Shown: positions 52,160 through 62,598 of the stretch, one piece after another
Layout of the letters: each line of letters opens with the position of its first letter
How positions within the stretch are numbered: the first letter of the stretch is position 1
DNA from: Klebsiella sp. BIGb0407
Lineage (GTDB): Bacteria > Pseudomonadota > Gammaproteobacteria > Enterobacterales > Enterobacteriaceae
Direction of reading: 5' to 3'
DNA length: 64,000 nt
Assembly: GCF_024807845.1 (NCBI RefSeq)
Contig: NZ_JANUEQ010000010.1
Coordinates: forward strand, 122,667 to 186,666
Position numbers and translations under genes: made by a program
Notes under the pieces: generated by a model
What the model was told of the DNA's origin: nothing
The model's input: only the letters and a program-made list of their open reading frames with translations
Databases searched by the model: none

Positions 52160-53446
52160 ATGGAAACAACTCAAAAAGGCAGCGTCACCTCTGCCACAGC
52201 AAAAAGTGCCTGGCGCAAGTCTGACACTATTTGGATGCTTGGCCTCTATGGTACCGCGATTGGTGCAGGCGTACTGTTCCTGCCAATCAACGCCGGCGTG
52301 GGTGGTCTGATTCCTTTAATCATTATGGCAATCCTTGCCTTCCCAATGACTTTCTTCGCTCACCGCGGTCTGACCCGTTTTGTTTTATCCGGTAAAAATC
52401 CTGGTGAAGATATCACCGAAGTTGTTGAAGAACACTTTGGTATCGGTGCTGGTAAGTTAATTACTTTACTGTACTTCTTTGCTATCTACCCAATCCTGCT
52501 GGTTTATAGCGTTGCTATTACCAACACCGTAGACAGCTTCATTACTCACCAGTTAGGTATGACTGCACCACCTCGTGCTCTGTTGTCATTAATTCTGATT
52601 GTCGGAATGATGGCGATTGTTCGTTTCGGTGAGCAAATGATTGTTAAAGCGATGAGTGTTCTGGTATTCCCATTCGTTGCGGCTCTGATGGTACTGGCTC
52701 TGTATTTGATTCCTAACTGGAACACCGCGGCTTTTGAAACGCTGTCTCTGAGTGGCGATGCAATGGGTAGCGGTCTGTGGGTCACTTTATGGCTGGCAAT
52801 TCCGGTTATGGTGTTCTCCTTTAACCACTCACCAATCATCTCTTCTTTCGCGGTAGCTAAGCGTGCAGAATACGGTGAAGGTGCAGAGAAAAAATGTTCC
52901 AGCATCCTAGCACGTGCACACATCATGATGGTGCTTACCGTTATGTTCTTCGTGTTCAGCTGCGTACTGAGCCTGACTCCTGCTGACCTTGCTGAAGCAA
53001 AAGCACAGAACATTTCTATCCTGTCTTACCTGGCTAACCACTTCCAGGCTCCGTTGATTGCCTGGATGGCTCCAATCATTGCCATCATCGCTATCACTAA
53101 ATCCTTCCTGGGTCACTATCTGGGTGCTCGTGAAGGTTTCAACGGTATGGTGATTAAATCTTTGCGTAGCAAAGGTAAAAACATTGAACTGAACAAACTG
53201 AACAAACTGACTGCGCTGTTCATGCTGGTAACCTGCTGGGCTGTTGCAACCCTGAACCCAAGCATCCTCGGTATGATTGAAACCCTGGGTGGCCCGGTTA
53301 TCGCGATGATTCTGTTCCTGATGCCTATGTATGCCATCAACAAAGTTCCAGCGATGCGTAAATATAGCGGCCATGTCAGCAACGTATTCGTTGTGATTAT
53401 GGGTCTGATTGCCATCTCTGCTATCGCTTACACACTGTTCGGCTAA
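52160..53446 (+). CDS. sdaC: serine transporter SdaC
   Basis: 428 residues (429 in E. coli) with about eleven transmembrane helices and the N-terminal '[19 protein letters not shown]' motif of the hydroxy/aromatic amino acid permease family. It takes up L-serine by proton symport. GGAG precedes the start. It is followed by sdaB with a hairpin in between. Confidence 0.97.
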   Translation: METTQKGSVTSATAKSAWRKSDTIWMLGLYGTAIGAGVLFLPINAGVGGLIPLIIMAILAFPMTFFAHRGLTRFVLSGKNPGEDITEVVEEHFGIGAGKLITLLYFFAIYPILLVYSVAITNTVDSFITHQLGMTAPPRALLSLILIVGMMAIVRFGEQMIVKAMSVLVFPFVAALMVLALYLIPNWNTAAFETLSLSGDAMGSGLWVTLWLAIPVMVFSFNHSPIISSFAVAKRAEYGEGAEKKCSSILARAHIMMVLTVMFFVFSCVLSLTPADLAEAKAQNISILSYLANHFQAPLIAWMAPIIAIIAITKSFLGHYLGAREGFNGMVIKSLRSKGKNIELNKLNKLTALFMLVTCWAVATLNPSILGMIETLGGPVIAMILFLMPMYAINKVPAMRKYSGHVSNVFVVIMGLIAISAIAYTLFG

Positions 53447-53454
53447 GCATCTCA

Positions 53455-53476
53455 AAGCCGCCTTCAAGGGCGGCTT
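53455..53476 (+). terminator. sdaC-sdaB intergenic hairpin
   Basis: AAGCCGCC-TTCAAG-GGCGGCTT has perfect 8-bp arms, followed by a pyrimidine-rich tract. It lies in the 69-bp gap and could partially terminate or stabilise the sdaC message. Confidence 0.65.
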
Positions 53477-53515
53477 CCTCTCTTTCCAGTCTCCTGACGC
53501 CATGGGTGGTCTATC

Positions 53516-54883
53516 ATGATTAGCGTATTCGACATTTTCAAAATCGGTATTGGCCCATCAAGTTCTCATACCGTCGGCCCGATGAAAGCAGGTAAACAAT
53601 TCACTGATGATTTAATCGCAAGTGGTATTTTGCACGACGTTACCCGCGTAGTGGTTGATGTATACGGTTCTCTTTCCCTGACAGGTAAAGGTCACCATAC
53701 CGATATCGCCATTATCATGGGTCTGGCAGGCAACCTTCCGGACAGTGTAGATATTGATGCCATTCCGCACTTTATTGAGAATGTGAATACTACCGGACGC
53801 CTGATGCTGGCAAATGGCCAGCATGAAGTTGAATTCCCGATTGATGGTTGCATGAATTTCCATTCAGACAACTTATCTCTGCACGAAAACGGAATGCGTA
53901 TTACCGCTCTGGCCAATGACAAAGTGGTATATACCAAAACCTATTACTCCATTGGCGGTGGTTTTATCGTCGATGAAGAGCATTTTGGCGAAGAAAGTAC
54001 CAGCGCTTCCAGCGTGCCTTACCCTTATAAAAGTGCCGCTGACCTGCAACGCTTATGCGATGAAACTGGCCTGTCACTGTCCGGCTTAATGATGCAGAAC
54101 GAACGAGCTACTCAGTCGCAGGCAGAAATTGATGCTCGCTTTGCCGCTATCTGGGAAGTGATGCGTAATGGTATTGAGCGCGGTATCAGCACCGAAGGCG
54201 TATTGCCAGGCAAAATGCGTGTACCGCGTCGTGCCGCAGCCTTGCGCCGCATGCTCGTGACCAGTGATAAAAATAATACTGACCCAATGGCTGTCGTTGA
54301 CTGGATCAACATGTTTGCTCTGGCAGTTAACGAAGAAAATGCTGCTGGCGGTCGCGTCGTTACAGCACCCACTAACGGTGCCTGTGGAATTGTTCCAGCC
54401 GTACTGGCTTACTACGATAAGTTTATTCGTGAAGTCAACGCCAACTCTTGCGCGCGTTTCTTACTGACAGCAGGCGCGATTGGTACGCTGTACAAAATGA
54501 ATGCTTCTATCTCTGGCGCTGAAGTAGGTTGTCAGGGAGAAGTCGGGGTTGCCTGTTCAATGGCCGCTGCCGGGCTGACTGAATTACTGGGCGGAAGCCC
54601 TGCACAGGTTTGTATCGCCGCTGAAATTGGTATGGAACATAACCTTGGCTTAACCTGTGATCCTGTTGCCGGACAGGTGCAGGTTCCATGCATCGAGCGT
54701 AATGCGATTGCTGCAGTTAAAGCGGTCAACGCCGCACGTATGGCGATGCGCCGTACCAGCGAGCCGCGCGTTTGCCTGGATAAAGTGATTGAGACCATGT
54801 ACGAGACCGGTAAAGATATGAACTCGAAATACCGTGAGACATCGCGCGGTGGTCTGGCATTAAAAGTGGTCAGCTGCGACTAA
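53516..54883 (+). CDS. sdaB: L-serine ammonia-lyase SdaB
   Basis: 455 residues of the iron-sulfur L-serine deaminase family. It starts 'MISVFDIFKIGIGPSSSHTV', with Cys ligand candidates in 'TNGACGIVPAVLAYY', 'GAEVGCQGEVGVACSMAAAG' and 'LGLTCDPVAGQVQVPCIE'. It converts L-serine to pyruvate and ammonia. It works downstream of the transporter SdaC. Confidence 0.97.
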   Translation: MISVFDIFKIGIGPSSSHTVGPMKAGKQFTDDLIASGILHDVTRVVVDVYGSLSLTGKGHHTDIAIIMGLAGNLPDSVDIDAIPHFIENVNTTGRLMLANGQHEVEFPIDGCMNFHSDNLSLHENGMRITALANDKVVYTKTYYSIGGGFIVDEEHFGEESTSASSVPYPYKSAADLQRLCDETGLSLSGLMMQNERATQSQAEIDARFAAIWEVMRNGIERGISTEGVLPGKMRVPRRAAALRRMLVTSDKNNTDPMAVVDWINMFALAVNEENAAGGRVVTAPTNGACGIVPAVLAYYDKFIREVNANSCARFLLTAGAIGTLYKMNASISGAEVGCQGEVGVACSMAAAGLTELLGGSPAQVCIAAEIGMEHNLGLTCDPVAGQVQVPCIERNAIAAVKAVNAARMAMRRTSEPRVCLDKVIETMYETGKDMNSKYRETSRGGLALKVVSCD

Positions 54884-54900
54884 CATATCCTGCTGATAAA

Positions 54901-54930
54901 AAAGGGAAAAGCATTGTGCTTTTCCCTTTT
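54901..54930. terminator. bidirectional terminator between sdaB and the aminotransferase gene
   Basis: GGGAAAAGCA-TTG-TGCTTTTCCC is a 10-bp stem with A-run and T-run flanks, suited to both converging genes. Confidence 0.85.
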
Positions 54931-54946
54931 TTCATTCTGAAAGCTA

Positions 54947-56131
54947 TTACAGCGCGGCTTTCAGGCGTTTTACTGACTCGAACAGTTGTTCTTCGGTTGC
55001 CGTCGCATAAGAAAAACGTAAGGTACGTTTATCCGGATTATCGTTAAAGAAGAACTCACCAGGAACATAAACCACGCCCTGCTCCAGCGTTTTTTGCAGC
55101 CAGGCCGTAGTATCAAAGTCGTAACGGAATCTTGCCCAGAGGAACATTCCGCCTTCCGGCTGGTTAAACTGAATGTGTTCTCCCAGCTCCTGCTGCAATA
55201 ACTCTGAAAGCGTCAGGCATTTCTTCTTATAAGCCTCACGGATCAGGTCAATTTGCGCATCCAGACGCGAAAGCGTCAGATAGCTGGCGGCCAGAGCCTG
55301 AGTGAAGGAGTTACTGTGTAAGTCAGTCGCCTGTTTAATAATGGCAACTTTCTGCTTCATCCATTCTGGCAGAATTATCCAGCCAACCCGCAGGCCTGGA
55401 GCGAGAATTTTTGAGAAGGTTGAGGTATAGACGACATGTTGTTCCAGTCCCTGCTCGGTGGCTATCTGAATCAGCGTCTTTTCTTTACGGTCGGTAAAGC
55501 TAATAGCGCCATAAGGGTCATCTTCAATAATGACGAAGTCATACTCAGCGGCAAGCTTAACCAGCTTTTCACGTCGCTCACCGCTTAAAGTGGTTCCACT
55601 TGGGTTACCAAAAGTCGGTACCAGATACACCCCTTTGATACGGGTTGTTTTCAGTAACTCTTCCAGCTCATCCACTATCATACCGTGTTCATCACCGCCG
55701 ACTGACTTAACATCAGCTCCGGTGAGGCTCAGAATCTGTAGTGTGGCAAGGTAGGTTGGACGTTCAACAACAAACACATCCCCTTCATCAACCAGGGTAC
55801 GCATTAACAAGTCCAGCGCTTGCTGAGAACCCGAAGTGACCAGCAGTTTATCCTGCTGGGTGGTGATACCGCGCTGCAGGCAGACATCAACAATCTGGTG
55901 ACGCAGGAGCACATTGCCCTCAGTCAGGCCATATTGAAAAGCATCAAAAAATTGTTCATCCAGGACCTTCTGCGTGGCCAGGTTTAAACCTTCTTTATCA
56001 AACAGGTCACTGGAGGGTATACCGCCTGCCAGTGAAATAACGCCCGGCATTTTGCTGTGTTTTAGCAGTTCACGAATGGCGGAAGGTTGTAAATTTTGAA
56101 TGCGTTGCGCGAGATGTGTGATGTTGCTCAT
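54947..56131 (-). CDS. PLP-dependent aminotransferase, 2-aminoadipate/MocR type
   Basis: 394 residues of fold-type I class I/II aminotransferases. It begins with 'LLKHSKMPGVISLAGGIPSS', has 'VTSGSQQALDLLMRTL', 'PTFGNPSGTTLS' and the PLP Lys in 'TSTFSKILAPGLRVGW'. There is no DNA-binding domain, so it is an enzyme and not a MocR regulator. The closest general pattern is the 2-aminoadipate/aromatic aminotransferase group (LysN type). It is not at this position in E. coli; its substrate is unknown. Confidence 0.85.
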   Translation of the reverse strand: MSNITHLAQRIQNLQPSAIRELLKHSKMPGVISLAGGIPSSDLFDKEGLNLATQKVLDEQFFDAFQYGLTEGNVLLRHQIVDVCLQRGITTQQDKLLVTSGSQQALDLLMRTLVDEGDVFVVERPTYLATLQILSLTGADVKSVGGDEHGMIVDELEELLKTTRIKGVYLVPTFGNPSGTTLSGERREKLVKLAAEYDFVIIEDDPYGAISFTDRKEKTLIQIATEQGLEQHVVYTSTFSKILAPGLRVGWIILPEWMKQKVAIIKQATDLHSNSFTQALAASYLTLSRLDAQIDLIREAYKKKCLTLSELLQQELGEHIQFNQPEGGMFLWARFRYDFDTTAWLQKTLEQGVVYVPGEFFFNDNPDKRTLRFSYATATEEQLFESVKRLKAAL

Positions 56132-56312
56132 ATGATATTCTCTATTTTTTTTATGCCGACAAAATATATCTGGCTATCTAATGACTTCGCAATGGTTTTC
56201 CGCCCTTTTTGTTGGCTATTTTGCGAGGCTCTGCGCTGAGTTCGTTATGAAAATAGCCCCCGGACACTGAACATGTTAGGGTAGAAACATTAGTATAAAG
56301 AGCACATTTCCC

Positions 56313-57074
56313 ATGACTATTCATTTACTTATTGTTGATGCATTGAACCTTATCAGGCGAATTCACGCGGTACAGGGGACACCTTGTGTTAAAACTTGCC
56401 TGCATGCGCTGGAACAATTAATTACACATAGCCAGCCCACACATGCGGTTGCAGTCTTCGATAATGAATCGGGAAGTGAAAACTGGCGTCATAAAATATT
56501 AACCGGCTACAAGGCTGGCAGAACGCCAATGCCAGAAAACCTACAGCTTGAAATGCCCGTTATCCGCGATGCCTTTACCCGGCGTGGAGTATGCTGCTGG
56601 CATTCAGAAGGGAATGAGGCGGATGATATCGCCGCCACTCTGGCAGTAAAAGTAGCCGGAAGCGGGCACCAAACCACGATTGTCTCGACAGATAAAGGCT
56701 ACTGCCAGTTACTGGCTCCGACCTTACAAATTCGAGATTACTTCCAGAAACGCTGGCTTGATGCGCCCTTTATCAATAACGAGTTTGGGGTAAAACCAGA
56801 ACAACTGGCCGATTACTGGGGGCTGGCAGGTATCAGCAGCAGCCATATTCCTGGCGTACCCGGACTGGGGCCGAAAAGTGCGATGCCACTGATCCAGCAA
56901 TTTTCTACTCTGGAACAGATCTATCAGCAGATAGATGCAGTCCCGGAAAAGTGGCGTAACAAGCTGCTTCAGCACCAGGAACTGGCTTTTGCCAGCCGCC
57001 AGGTAGCAAGGCTGAAAACAGACTTACACCTGGAGGGTAACTTACAACAACTGAGACTTAGTCAAACAGGCTAA
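56313..57074 (+). CDS. xni: flap endonuclease Xni
   Basis: 253 residues with the 5'-3' exonuclease/flap endonuclease fold: '[15 protein letters not shown]', '[20 protein letters not shown]', '[16 protein letters not shown]' and '[19 protein letters not shown]'. A stand-alone relative of the Pol I exonuclease domain (also called ExoIX/YgdG). It faces rlmM convergently. Confidence 0.96.
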   Translation: MTIHLLIVDALNLIRRIHAVQGTPCVKTCLHALEQLITHSQPTHAVAVFDNESGSENWRHKILTGYKAGRTPMPENLQLEMPVIRDAFTRRGVCCWHSEGNEADDIAATLAVKVAGSGHQTTIVSTDKGYCQLLAPTLQIRDYFQKRWLDAPFINNEFGVKPEQLADYWGLAGISSSHIPGVPGLGPKSAMPLIQQFSTLEQIYQQIDAVPEKWRNKLLQHQELAFASRQVARLKTDLHLEGNLQQLRLSQTG

Positions 57075-57092
57075 TCCTACGGAAAAAGAAGA

Positions 57093-58193
57093 TTAACGCT
57101 CGTCGCGACGTCCACCTACTGCCGCCCACCAGCGACGAATATGCACCGTCACTTCTTCCCGATCATGGTAAAGCTGACGCGCTTGAATTTCGGCATTAAT
57201 CCCGTTTTCTTCGAGTCGACTGCGGATCAATTCCAAGTTTTGAGTCACTTCCTCATAGCGCTTTTTCATTGGCAGCTTTAAGTTAAAGATGGTCTCACGG
57301 CACCAGCCATTAACCAGCCAGTCAGCAACCAGACTCGCGACCTTAGCCGGTTTCTCAACCATGTCACACACCATCCAGGAGATGTTATTGCGAGTAGGGC
57401 GATATTTAAAACCATCTTCAGGTAACCAAGTGACTTGTCCAGTATCCATCAGGCTTTGTGCCATCGGACCATTATCAACAGCAGCTACCCACATGTTGCG
57501 CTTCACCAACTGGTAGGTCCACCCACCAGGGCAGGCACCGAGATCAACCGCATGCATACTGTTTGCCAGACGTTCATCCCACTCATCAGCAGGAATAAAG
57601 ACGTGGAAGGCTTCTTCCAGCTTCAGCGTTGAACGACTCGGCGCATCAGCAGGGAATTTTAAGCGTGGGATACCCATATAGAACGGCGAGTTATTATTAG
57701 AGTATGAATAACCGGTATAACAACAACCAGGCGCTATAAAGAACACATGGACTACAGGGCGTTTTGTCGTTTCATAACTTGCCAGTACACCAGCCTGACG
57801 TAAGTTGCTGCGTAATGGTACGGTCAGCTTACGACAAAACTTCAACAACTCTTTGCTTTCATTGGTGTCAGCAACTTCAACCCGCAGATCGCCGCCTTTC
57901 TCAACCACACCCTGCAACATACCGAGGATCGGAGTAATTCTGTCTTCTTCTGGTAAATGTTTTAGCAGTTCACCGGCAACAAACATTTGGCGAGCAAAGA
58001 TCAGTGAGCTGAAGGGTAACTCTTTGACGAGTTTATCCGCATCCTCAGTCTGATAGCATTCAAAGACCACATAACCACTGTTTTCTTTAACACGAGCAAA
58101 ACCAAATATCTCGCGCTGACCCGCTTTATCAGTAATCTCTGCAGCACACTCTTTTTCAAAACCCTGACGGCAATATAAAATAACTTTATTCAT
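57093..58193 (-). CDS. rlmM: 23S rRNA 2'-O-ribose methyltransferase RlmM
   Basis: 366 residues. The N-terminal THUMP-like region is followed by a Rossmann methyltransferase domain with the SAM motif '[16 protein letters not shown]' and catalytic-residue region '[16 protein letters not shown]'. It methylates C2498 of 23S rRNA. Its start overlaps ygdD by 8 nt. Confidence 0.97.
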   Translation of the reverse strand: MNKVILYCRQGFEKECAAEITDKAGQREIFGFARVKENSGYVVFECYQTEDADKLVKELPFSSLIFARQMFVAGELLKHLPEEDRITPILGMLQGVVEKGGDLRVEVADTNESKELLKFCRKLTVPLRSNLRQAGVLASYETTKRPVVHVFFIAPGCCYTGYSYSNNNSPFYMGIPRLKFPADAPSRSTLKLEEAFHVFIPADEWDERLANSMHAVDLGACPGGWTYQLVKRNMWVAAVDNGPMAQSLMDTGQVTWLPEDGFKYRPTRNNISWMVCDMVEKPAKVASLVADWLVNGWCRETIFNLKLPMKKRYEEVTQNLELIRSRLEENGINAEIQARQLYHDREEVTVHIRRWWAAVGGRRDER

Positions 58194-58581
58194 GGTTTGT
58201 ACCCTTTTTTTTCAGGCGCACAGCACCAATGAGCATTAATATCCAGCCAGCAAGGAAGCTGACTCCACCAACCGGCGTTACAAACGCCCAAAACCGCAAA
58301 TGTGATAGCGCCAGGCAATACAAGCTGCCACTAAATAGCACGATACCCAGCGCCATAAAAACACTACTCCAGTAAAACCAAATACTAATACGGCGTTGCA
58401 TAGCAACAGCCAGTCCCAGAATCGCCAGGGTATGAAATGCCTGGTATTCGAGTCCTGTCTTAATCCATCCCATTTCTACTGGGCCGAAGGTTTTGCTTAA
58501 TGAATGCGCCCCGAAGGCTCCCAGAGCAACAAAAATGAAACCGCTAATCGCGGTGAAAATCAGCATAAACCGGCTGGTCAT
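58186..58581 (-). CDS. ygdD: YgdD family membrane protein (DUF423)
   Basis: 131 residues with four hydrophobic helices, starting '[20 protein letters not shown]' then 'AHSL', the DUF423 signature. Function unknown. Coupled to rlmM; follows gcvA by 45 bp. Confidence 0.93.
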   Translation of the reverse strand: MTSRFMLIFTAISGFIFVALGAFGAHSLSKTFGPVEMGWIKTGLEYQAFHTLAILGLAVAMQRRISIWFYWSSVFMALGIVLFSGSLYCLALSHLRFWAFVTPVGGVSFLAGWILMLIGAVRLKKKGTNHE

Positions 58582-58626
58582 GTTGTAACCTTAAAGTAAA
58601 GCGTGGTATCGCCACGCGAAAATGAC

Positions 58627-59544
58627 TTATTGTTCGTAGTGGAAACGAAATTTCTCTTGCTCACTGGCAGCTTTCGCCAGGATCCACTGTCTGAAGGCGG
58701 CTATTTTACCCAGTTCTGCCTGACTGTCATGACAAACCAGATAAAAAGCTTTTTTACTGACTAAAACTTCATTAAACGGGCAAACCAAACGACCGGCTTC
58801 AATTTCAGACTGAGCGATAACATTATTAGCCAGCGCCACTCCTTGCCCGTGAATCGCAGCCTGTAACACCATCGCGCTGTGACTAAAAATAGGCCCCTGC
58901 TGGACGTTGATATGGCTTACGCCCAGTTGCCGGGTATAAGCCTGCCAGTCATGTCGCGAAGTATCGTGCAACAAAGTGTGTTTTGCCAAATCATCCGGTG
59001 TTTTAATCGGGTTATCGCCGATAAGCAAGGTCGGTGAGCAAATAGGTAGCAGGTACTCCGCATACAATTTCTCCACGCGCAGTCCGGGCCAGTTACCCCG
59101 CCCATAAAATATAGCCACATCGACATCATCAGGCAGTTTATCTTCCTGCCGGTCAACGGCCTGAATCCGGACATCAATCCCCGGGTAGGATGAATTAAAG
59201 CTGCTCAATCGCGGTACCAGCCAGTGAATAGCAAAACTAGGCAGTATACTGACAGTAAGTGCACCTTTTGCGCTACGCGCCTGAAGTTTACGTGTGGCTT
59301 CCGTCAGTTGAGTAAAAATCTCTTTAATATCTTGATAGTAGCTCTGCCCCTCTTCGGTAAGCAGTAACGAGCGATTACGACGACGGAATAATTTAAGGCC
59401 AAGAAAATCCTCCAGAGACTTAATCTGGTGGCTAACTGCAGCCTGAGTTACAAATAACTCCTCCGCAGCTTTAGTGAAGCTTAAATGACGCGCAGCAGCA
59501 TCAAAAACCCGCAGCGCATTTAAAGGTGGTAACCGTTTGGACAT
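58627..59544 (-). CDS. gcvA: LysR family regulator GcvA
   Basis: 305 residues. The helix-turn-helix 'LSFTKAAEELFVTQAAVSHQ' and effector domain match GcvA ('LPPLNALRVFDAAARHLSF'). It regulates the glycine cleavage operon and activates the divergent gcvB RNA. The 130-bp gap to gcvB holds its binding sites. Confidence 0.96.
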   Translation of the reverse strand: MSKRLPPLNALRVFDAAARHLSFTKAAEELFVTQAAVSHQIKSLEDFLGLKLFRRRNRSLLLTEEGQSYYQDIKEIFTQLTEATRKLQARSAKGALTVSILPSFAIHWLVPRLSSFNSSYPGIDVRIQAVDRQEDKLPDDVDVAIFYGRGNWPGLRVEKLYAEYLLPICSPTLLIGDNPIKTPDDLAKHTLLHDTSRHDWQAYTRQLGVSHINVQQGPIFSHSAMVLQAAIHGQGVALANNVIAQSEIEAGRLVCPFNEVLVSKKAFYLVCHDSQAELGKIAAFRQWILAKAASEQEKFRFHYEQ

Positions 59545-59674
59545 GGATGATTAGGCTTTCACAGGGATGATTATTAACAAAAAAGGTAACTCTTGTTTAC
59601 CTATTAGTTTTTTTTATCTGAGCCATTATAAATTGTCCATTGAGGATGTACCAGCAAATACCTATAGTGTCGGC

Positions 59675-59881
59675 ACTTCTTGAGCCGGAACGAAAAACTA
59701 TCTGGAATGCGTGTTCGGAGAGTTTTTGGCTTATGGTTGTGTGTTGTTGTGTTGTTGTGTTTGCGTTTGGTCTGGCTTTCCAGACCCCGGTTGCAGGGCT
59801 ACCCTAATTTTGTTTTCTGTCAGTTTACCCTGTCTGCCAATAATGAGTTATATAGCACCGCCTGTTGCGGTGCTTTTTTTT
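59675..59881 (+). ncRNA. gcvB: GcvB small RNA
   Basis: About 207 nt, divergent from gcvA. It begins ACTTCTTGAGCCGGAACGAA, as in E. coli GcvB. It contains the GU-rich seed region R1 (TTGTGTGTTGTTGTGTTGTT, about 59732-59763), the AATGCGTGTTC element and the R2-type 'TTACCCTGTCTG'. It ends in GCACCGCC-TGTT-GCGGTGC and a T-run. An Hfq-dependent RNA that represses amino acid and peptide transport genes. Confidence 0.95.
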
Positions 59882-60041
59882 GCCTGAAAATAGTCCCCGA
59901 TTACACCCTCACCGCTCTCTTTTCCAAAACCTTCCACTGATGTTAACTTTTAGCCTGCCCTTGTAACGCGATGAACATGACAGAAACCTTGTACCCTGAG
60001 CGAATATGCGAGACGATCGGTACAGGTAAATGAGGAATGTC

Positions 60042-61247
60042 ATGAAAATATTTAATCCAGCTCTGTTCCGCGCACAGTTCCCCGCGCTATCTGAGGAAAA
60101 CATCTATCTTGATAGCGCAGCAACGGCACTTAAACCTCAGGCCGTGATAGAGGCAACACAACAGTTTTACCGCCAGAGCGGAGGCAATGTCCACCGCAGC
60201 CAGTTTCTGGCAGCCCGGCAGTTGACCGAAAGCTACGAGTCAGCCCGCGCTCGTGTGGCTCAGTTACTGAATGCCCCGCAGCCACAATCAGTGGTCTGGA
60301 CCAAGGGAACCACAGAGTCGATTAATATGGTCGCTCAGTGCTACGCTCGCCCACGTCTTGAGCCTGGTGATGAGATTATTGTCAGTGAAGCTGAACACCA
60401 TGCCAACTTTGTGCCCTGGCTAATCGTGGCGGAGCAGACCGGCGCCCGGGTAGTAAAATTACCCGTAGGCCTTGATATGTTGCCCGATATTGCCCAGTTA
60501 CCCAGCCTCTTGAATAGTAAGACCCGAATCCTGGCTCTGGGACAGATGTCAAACGTCACTGGCGGTTGCCCTGATCTCGCTAAAGCAATCGATCTGGCCC
60601 ATCAGGCAGGAGCCATCGTGATGGTCGATGGGGCTCAAGGGATTGTGCACTGCCCGCCTGATGTCCAGGCGCTGGATATCGATTTCTATGCCTTCTCAGC
60701 TCATAAACTTTACGGCCCGACCGGCACAGGCATCCTTTATGGTAAGCCTGAATTGCTGGAAATGATGTCCCCCTGGCTGGGAGGCGGTAAAATGATCACT
60801 GAAGTTTCATTTACCGGTATTAAGCTCCAGCCAGTACCTTATCGGTTTGAAGCCGGCACACCTAATGTCGCCGGTGTTATCGGTATGAATGCTGCGCTCA
60901 CCTGGCTCGAAGAGATTAACCAGCCGCAGGCTGAGGCCTGGTGTCGTGAATTAGCCGGACTGGCAGAATCAGCCCTGGCTCTGCGCCCTGGTTTTCAGAG
61001 CTATCGCTGTCAGGAATCAAGCTTGCTGGCCTTTAACTTTGAAGGTGTTCATCACCATGACATGGTCACTCTGCTCGCCGAGTCGGGCATCGAGTTACGT
61101 GCTGGTCAGCATTGTGCCCAACCCTTGCTGGCGGCTCTTGGCGTTAGCGGGACATTACGCGCTTCTTTTGCGCCTTATAATACCGCGCTTGATGTCGACA
61201 GGCTGGTAAAAGCCGTTGACCTTGCACTTGATATTCTGGTGGACTAA
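60042..61247 (+). CDS. csdA: cysteine desulfurase CsdA
   Basis: 401 residues from the ATG at 60042, preceded by TGAGGA and matching the E. coli N-terminus; an upstream ATG at 60030 is unlikely. SufS-type class II desulfurase with the PLP Lys in 'FYAFSAHKLYGPTGTG' and the catalytic Cys in 'ELRAGQHCAQPLLAALG'. It provides sulfur through CsdE to TcdA for tRNA ct6A formation. Confidence 0.97.
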   Translation: MKIFNPALFRAQFPALSEENIYLDSAATALKPQAVIEATQQFYRQSGGNVHRSQFLAARQLTESYESARARVAQLLNAPQPQSVVWTKGTTESINMVAQCYARPRLEPGDEIIVSEAEHHANFVPWLIVAEQTGARVVKLPVGLDMLPDIAQLPSLLNSKTRILALGQMSNVTGGCPDLAKAIDLAHQAGAIVMVDGAQGIVHCPPDVQALDIDFYAFSAHKLYGPTGTGILYGKPELLEMMSPWLGGGKMITEVSFTGIKLQPVPYRFEAGTPNVAGVIGMNAALTWLEEINQPQAEAWCRELAGLAESALALRPGFQSYRCQESSLLAFNFEGVHHHDMVTLLAESGIELRAGQHCAQPLLAALGVSGTLRASFAPYNTALDVDRLVKAVDLALDILVD

Positions 61248-61691
61248 TTGACTGATAACTTGAGCACCTCTCACCCTTTTGGTACCACCATCAGTGCAGA
61301 GAGCCTGAAAGATTTGTTTATCCCTTTAAAGCAATGGGAAGATCGTTATCGCCAGTTGATTCTGTTAGGGAAACAGCTTCCTGCCCTGGCGAGTCCCTTA
61401 AAAGACCAACAGTATGAGATAAGTGGCTGTGAGAATCGGGTCTGGCTGGGGCATGTTAATCAGCCAGACGGAACCTTGCACTTCTTCGGTGATAGCGAAG
61501 GACGGATCGTGCGCGGTTTACTGGCAGTATTACTGACGGCCATTGAAGGCAAAACAGCTCAGCAATTACTGGCAGCCGATCCTCTGGCACTGTTTGACGA
61601 TTTAGGGCTGCGTAACCAGCTCAGTGCTTCGAGAAATGACGGGCTAACGGCATTAGCCCAGCGCGTACAGCAGATTGCCCGGCCTTGCTGA
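61248..61691 (+). CDS. csdE: sulfur acceptor CsdE
   Basis: 147 residues with a TTG start directly after the csdA stop. SufE fold; the acceptor Cys is in '[14 protein letters not shown]', with '[19 protein letters not shown]' and '[12 protein letters not shown]'. It takes persulfide from CsdA. The TTG start is supported by position and by the conserved 'HPFGTT' beginning. Confidence 0.95.
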   Translation: MTDNLSTSHPFGTTISAESLKDLFIPLKQWEDRYRQLILLGKQLPALASPLKDQQYEISGCENRVWLGHVNQPDGTLHFFGDSEGRIVRGLLAVLLTAIEGKTAQQLLAADPLALFDDLGLRNQLSASRNDGLTALAQRVQQIARPC

Positions 61692-62501
61692 TTAAACAGC
61701 CCGGGCTTTGGCTTTCGCCATCATTTTCTTCAAAACATGGGACACGGCCACAAAACCAAAACTGGCCGTTACCATGGTTGCAGCGCCAAATCCTGCAGCA
61801 CAATCCATACGTTTCGGACCTTCGGCCTGACTTTTCATCGCGCAGACAGTGCCATCAGCCTGCGGGTAAACCAGCGCTTCGGTTGAAAAAACACAATCAA
61901 TGCCGAGTTTGCCTTTGCTGCTCTTAACAATACCAAAGTCACTCTTCAGCCTTTCTCGCAATTTTGCCGCCAGCGGATCCTGAATGGTTTTCGCCAGATC
62001 GGTAACCTGTATCTGTGTCGGATCGATCTGCCCGCCAGCACCACCAGTGGTCACCAGGGGGATTTTATTGCGTCGACAATAAGCTATCAGCGCAGCTTTA
62101 GGGCGAACGCTATCAATCGCATCGATAACATAGCTAAACCCCTTATTAAGTAACTCCGCCGTATTATCTGCGTTAATAAAGTCGTCAACGACGGTGACCC
62201 TACATTCAGGATTAATCTCCAGAATACGTTGCGCCATGACTTCGGTTTTCGCCTGTCCTACCGTATCCCGTAAGGCATGGATCTGACGATTAGTATTGGT
62301 GATACAGACATCATCCATATCAATTAGCGTGATTGCACCAATACCGGTACGGGCCAGCGCTTCAGCGGCCCAGCACCCCACACCGCCGATACCAATGACA
62401 CACACATGCGCCTCGGCAAATAATTGCAAAGCTGACTGCCCATAAAGGCGAGCAGTACCACCAAAGCGTTGCCGCCAGGCGTCGGTGAGTATGACAGACA
62501 T
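61692..62501 (-). CDS. tcdA: tRNA threonylcarbamoyladenosine dehydratase TcdA
   Basis: About 269 residues of the E1/ThiF/MoeB family: nucleotide loop 'GIGGVGCWAAEALARTG', 'TLIDMDDVCITNTNRQIHAL' and 'VIDAIDSVRPKAAL'. It cyclises t6A37 to ct6A, with CsdA/CsdE aiding. Two tandem ATGs follow GAGGA; the second matches the E. coli start. It converges with csdE without a gap. Confidence 0.96.
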   Translation of the reverse strand: MSVILTDAWRQRFGGTARLYGQSALQLFAEAHVCVIGIGGVGCWAAEALARTGIGAITLIDMDDVCITNTNRQIHALRDTVGQAKTEVMAQRILEINPECRVTVVDDFINADNTAELLNKGFSYVIDAIDSVRPKAALIAYCRRNKIPLVTTGGAGGQIDPTQIQVTDLAKTIQDPLAAKLRERLKSDFGIVKSSKGKLGIDCVFSTEALVYPQADGTVCAMKSQAEGPKRMDCAAGFGAATMVTASFGFVAVSHVLKKMMAKAKARAV

Positions 62502-62598
62502 CATTTATCCTCAGAAATAACAACGGGCTGATTATACAGCCCGTCCGGAATGCTAATAAAGAGCACAAGGTGCGGGATAGGTTATCCCTGCAATTCAA

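Noticed and set aside
52907..53503. Minus-strand 198-codon frame opposite sdaC
   Set aside because: It is antisense to the conserved transporter gene and composed of low-information His/Gln/Asn-rich sequence.
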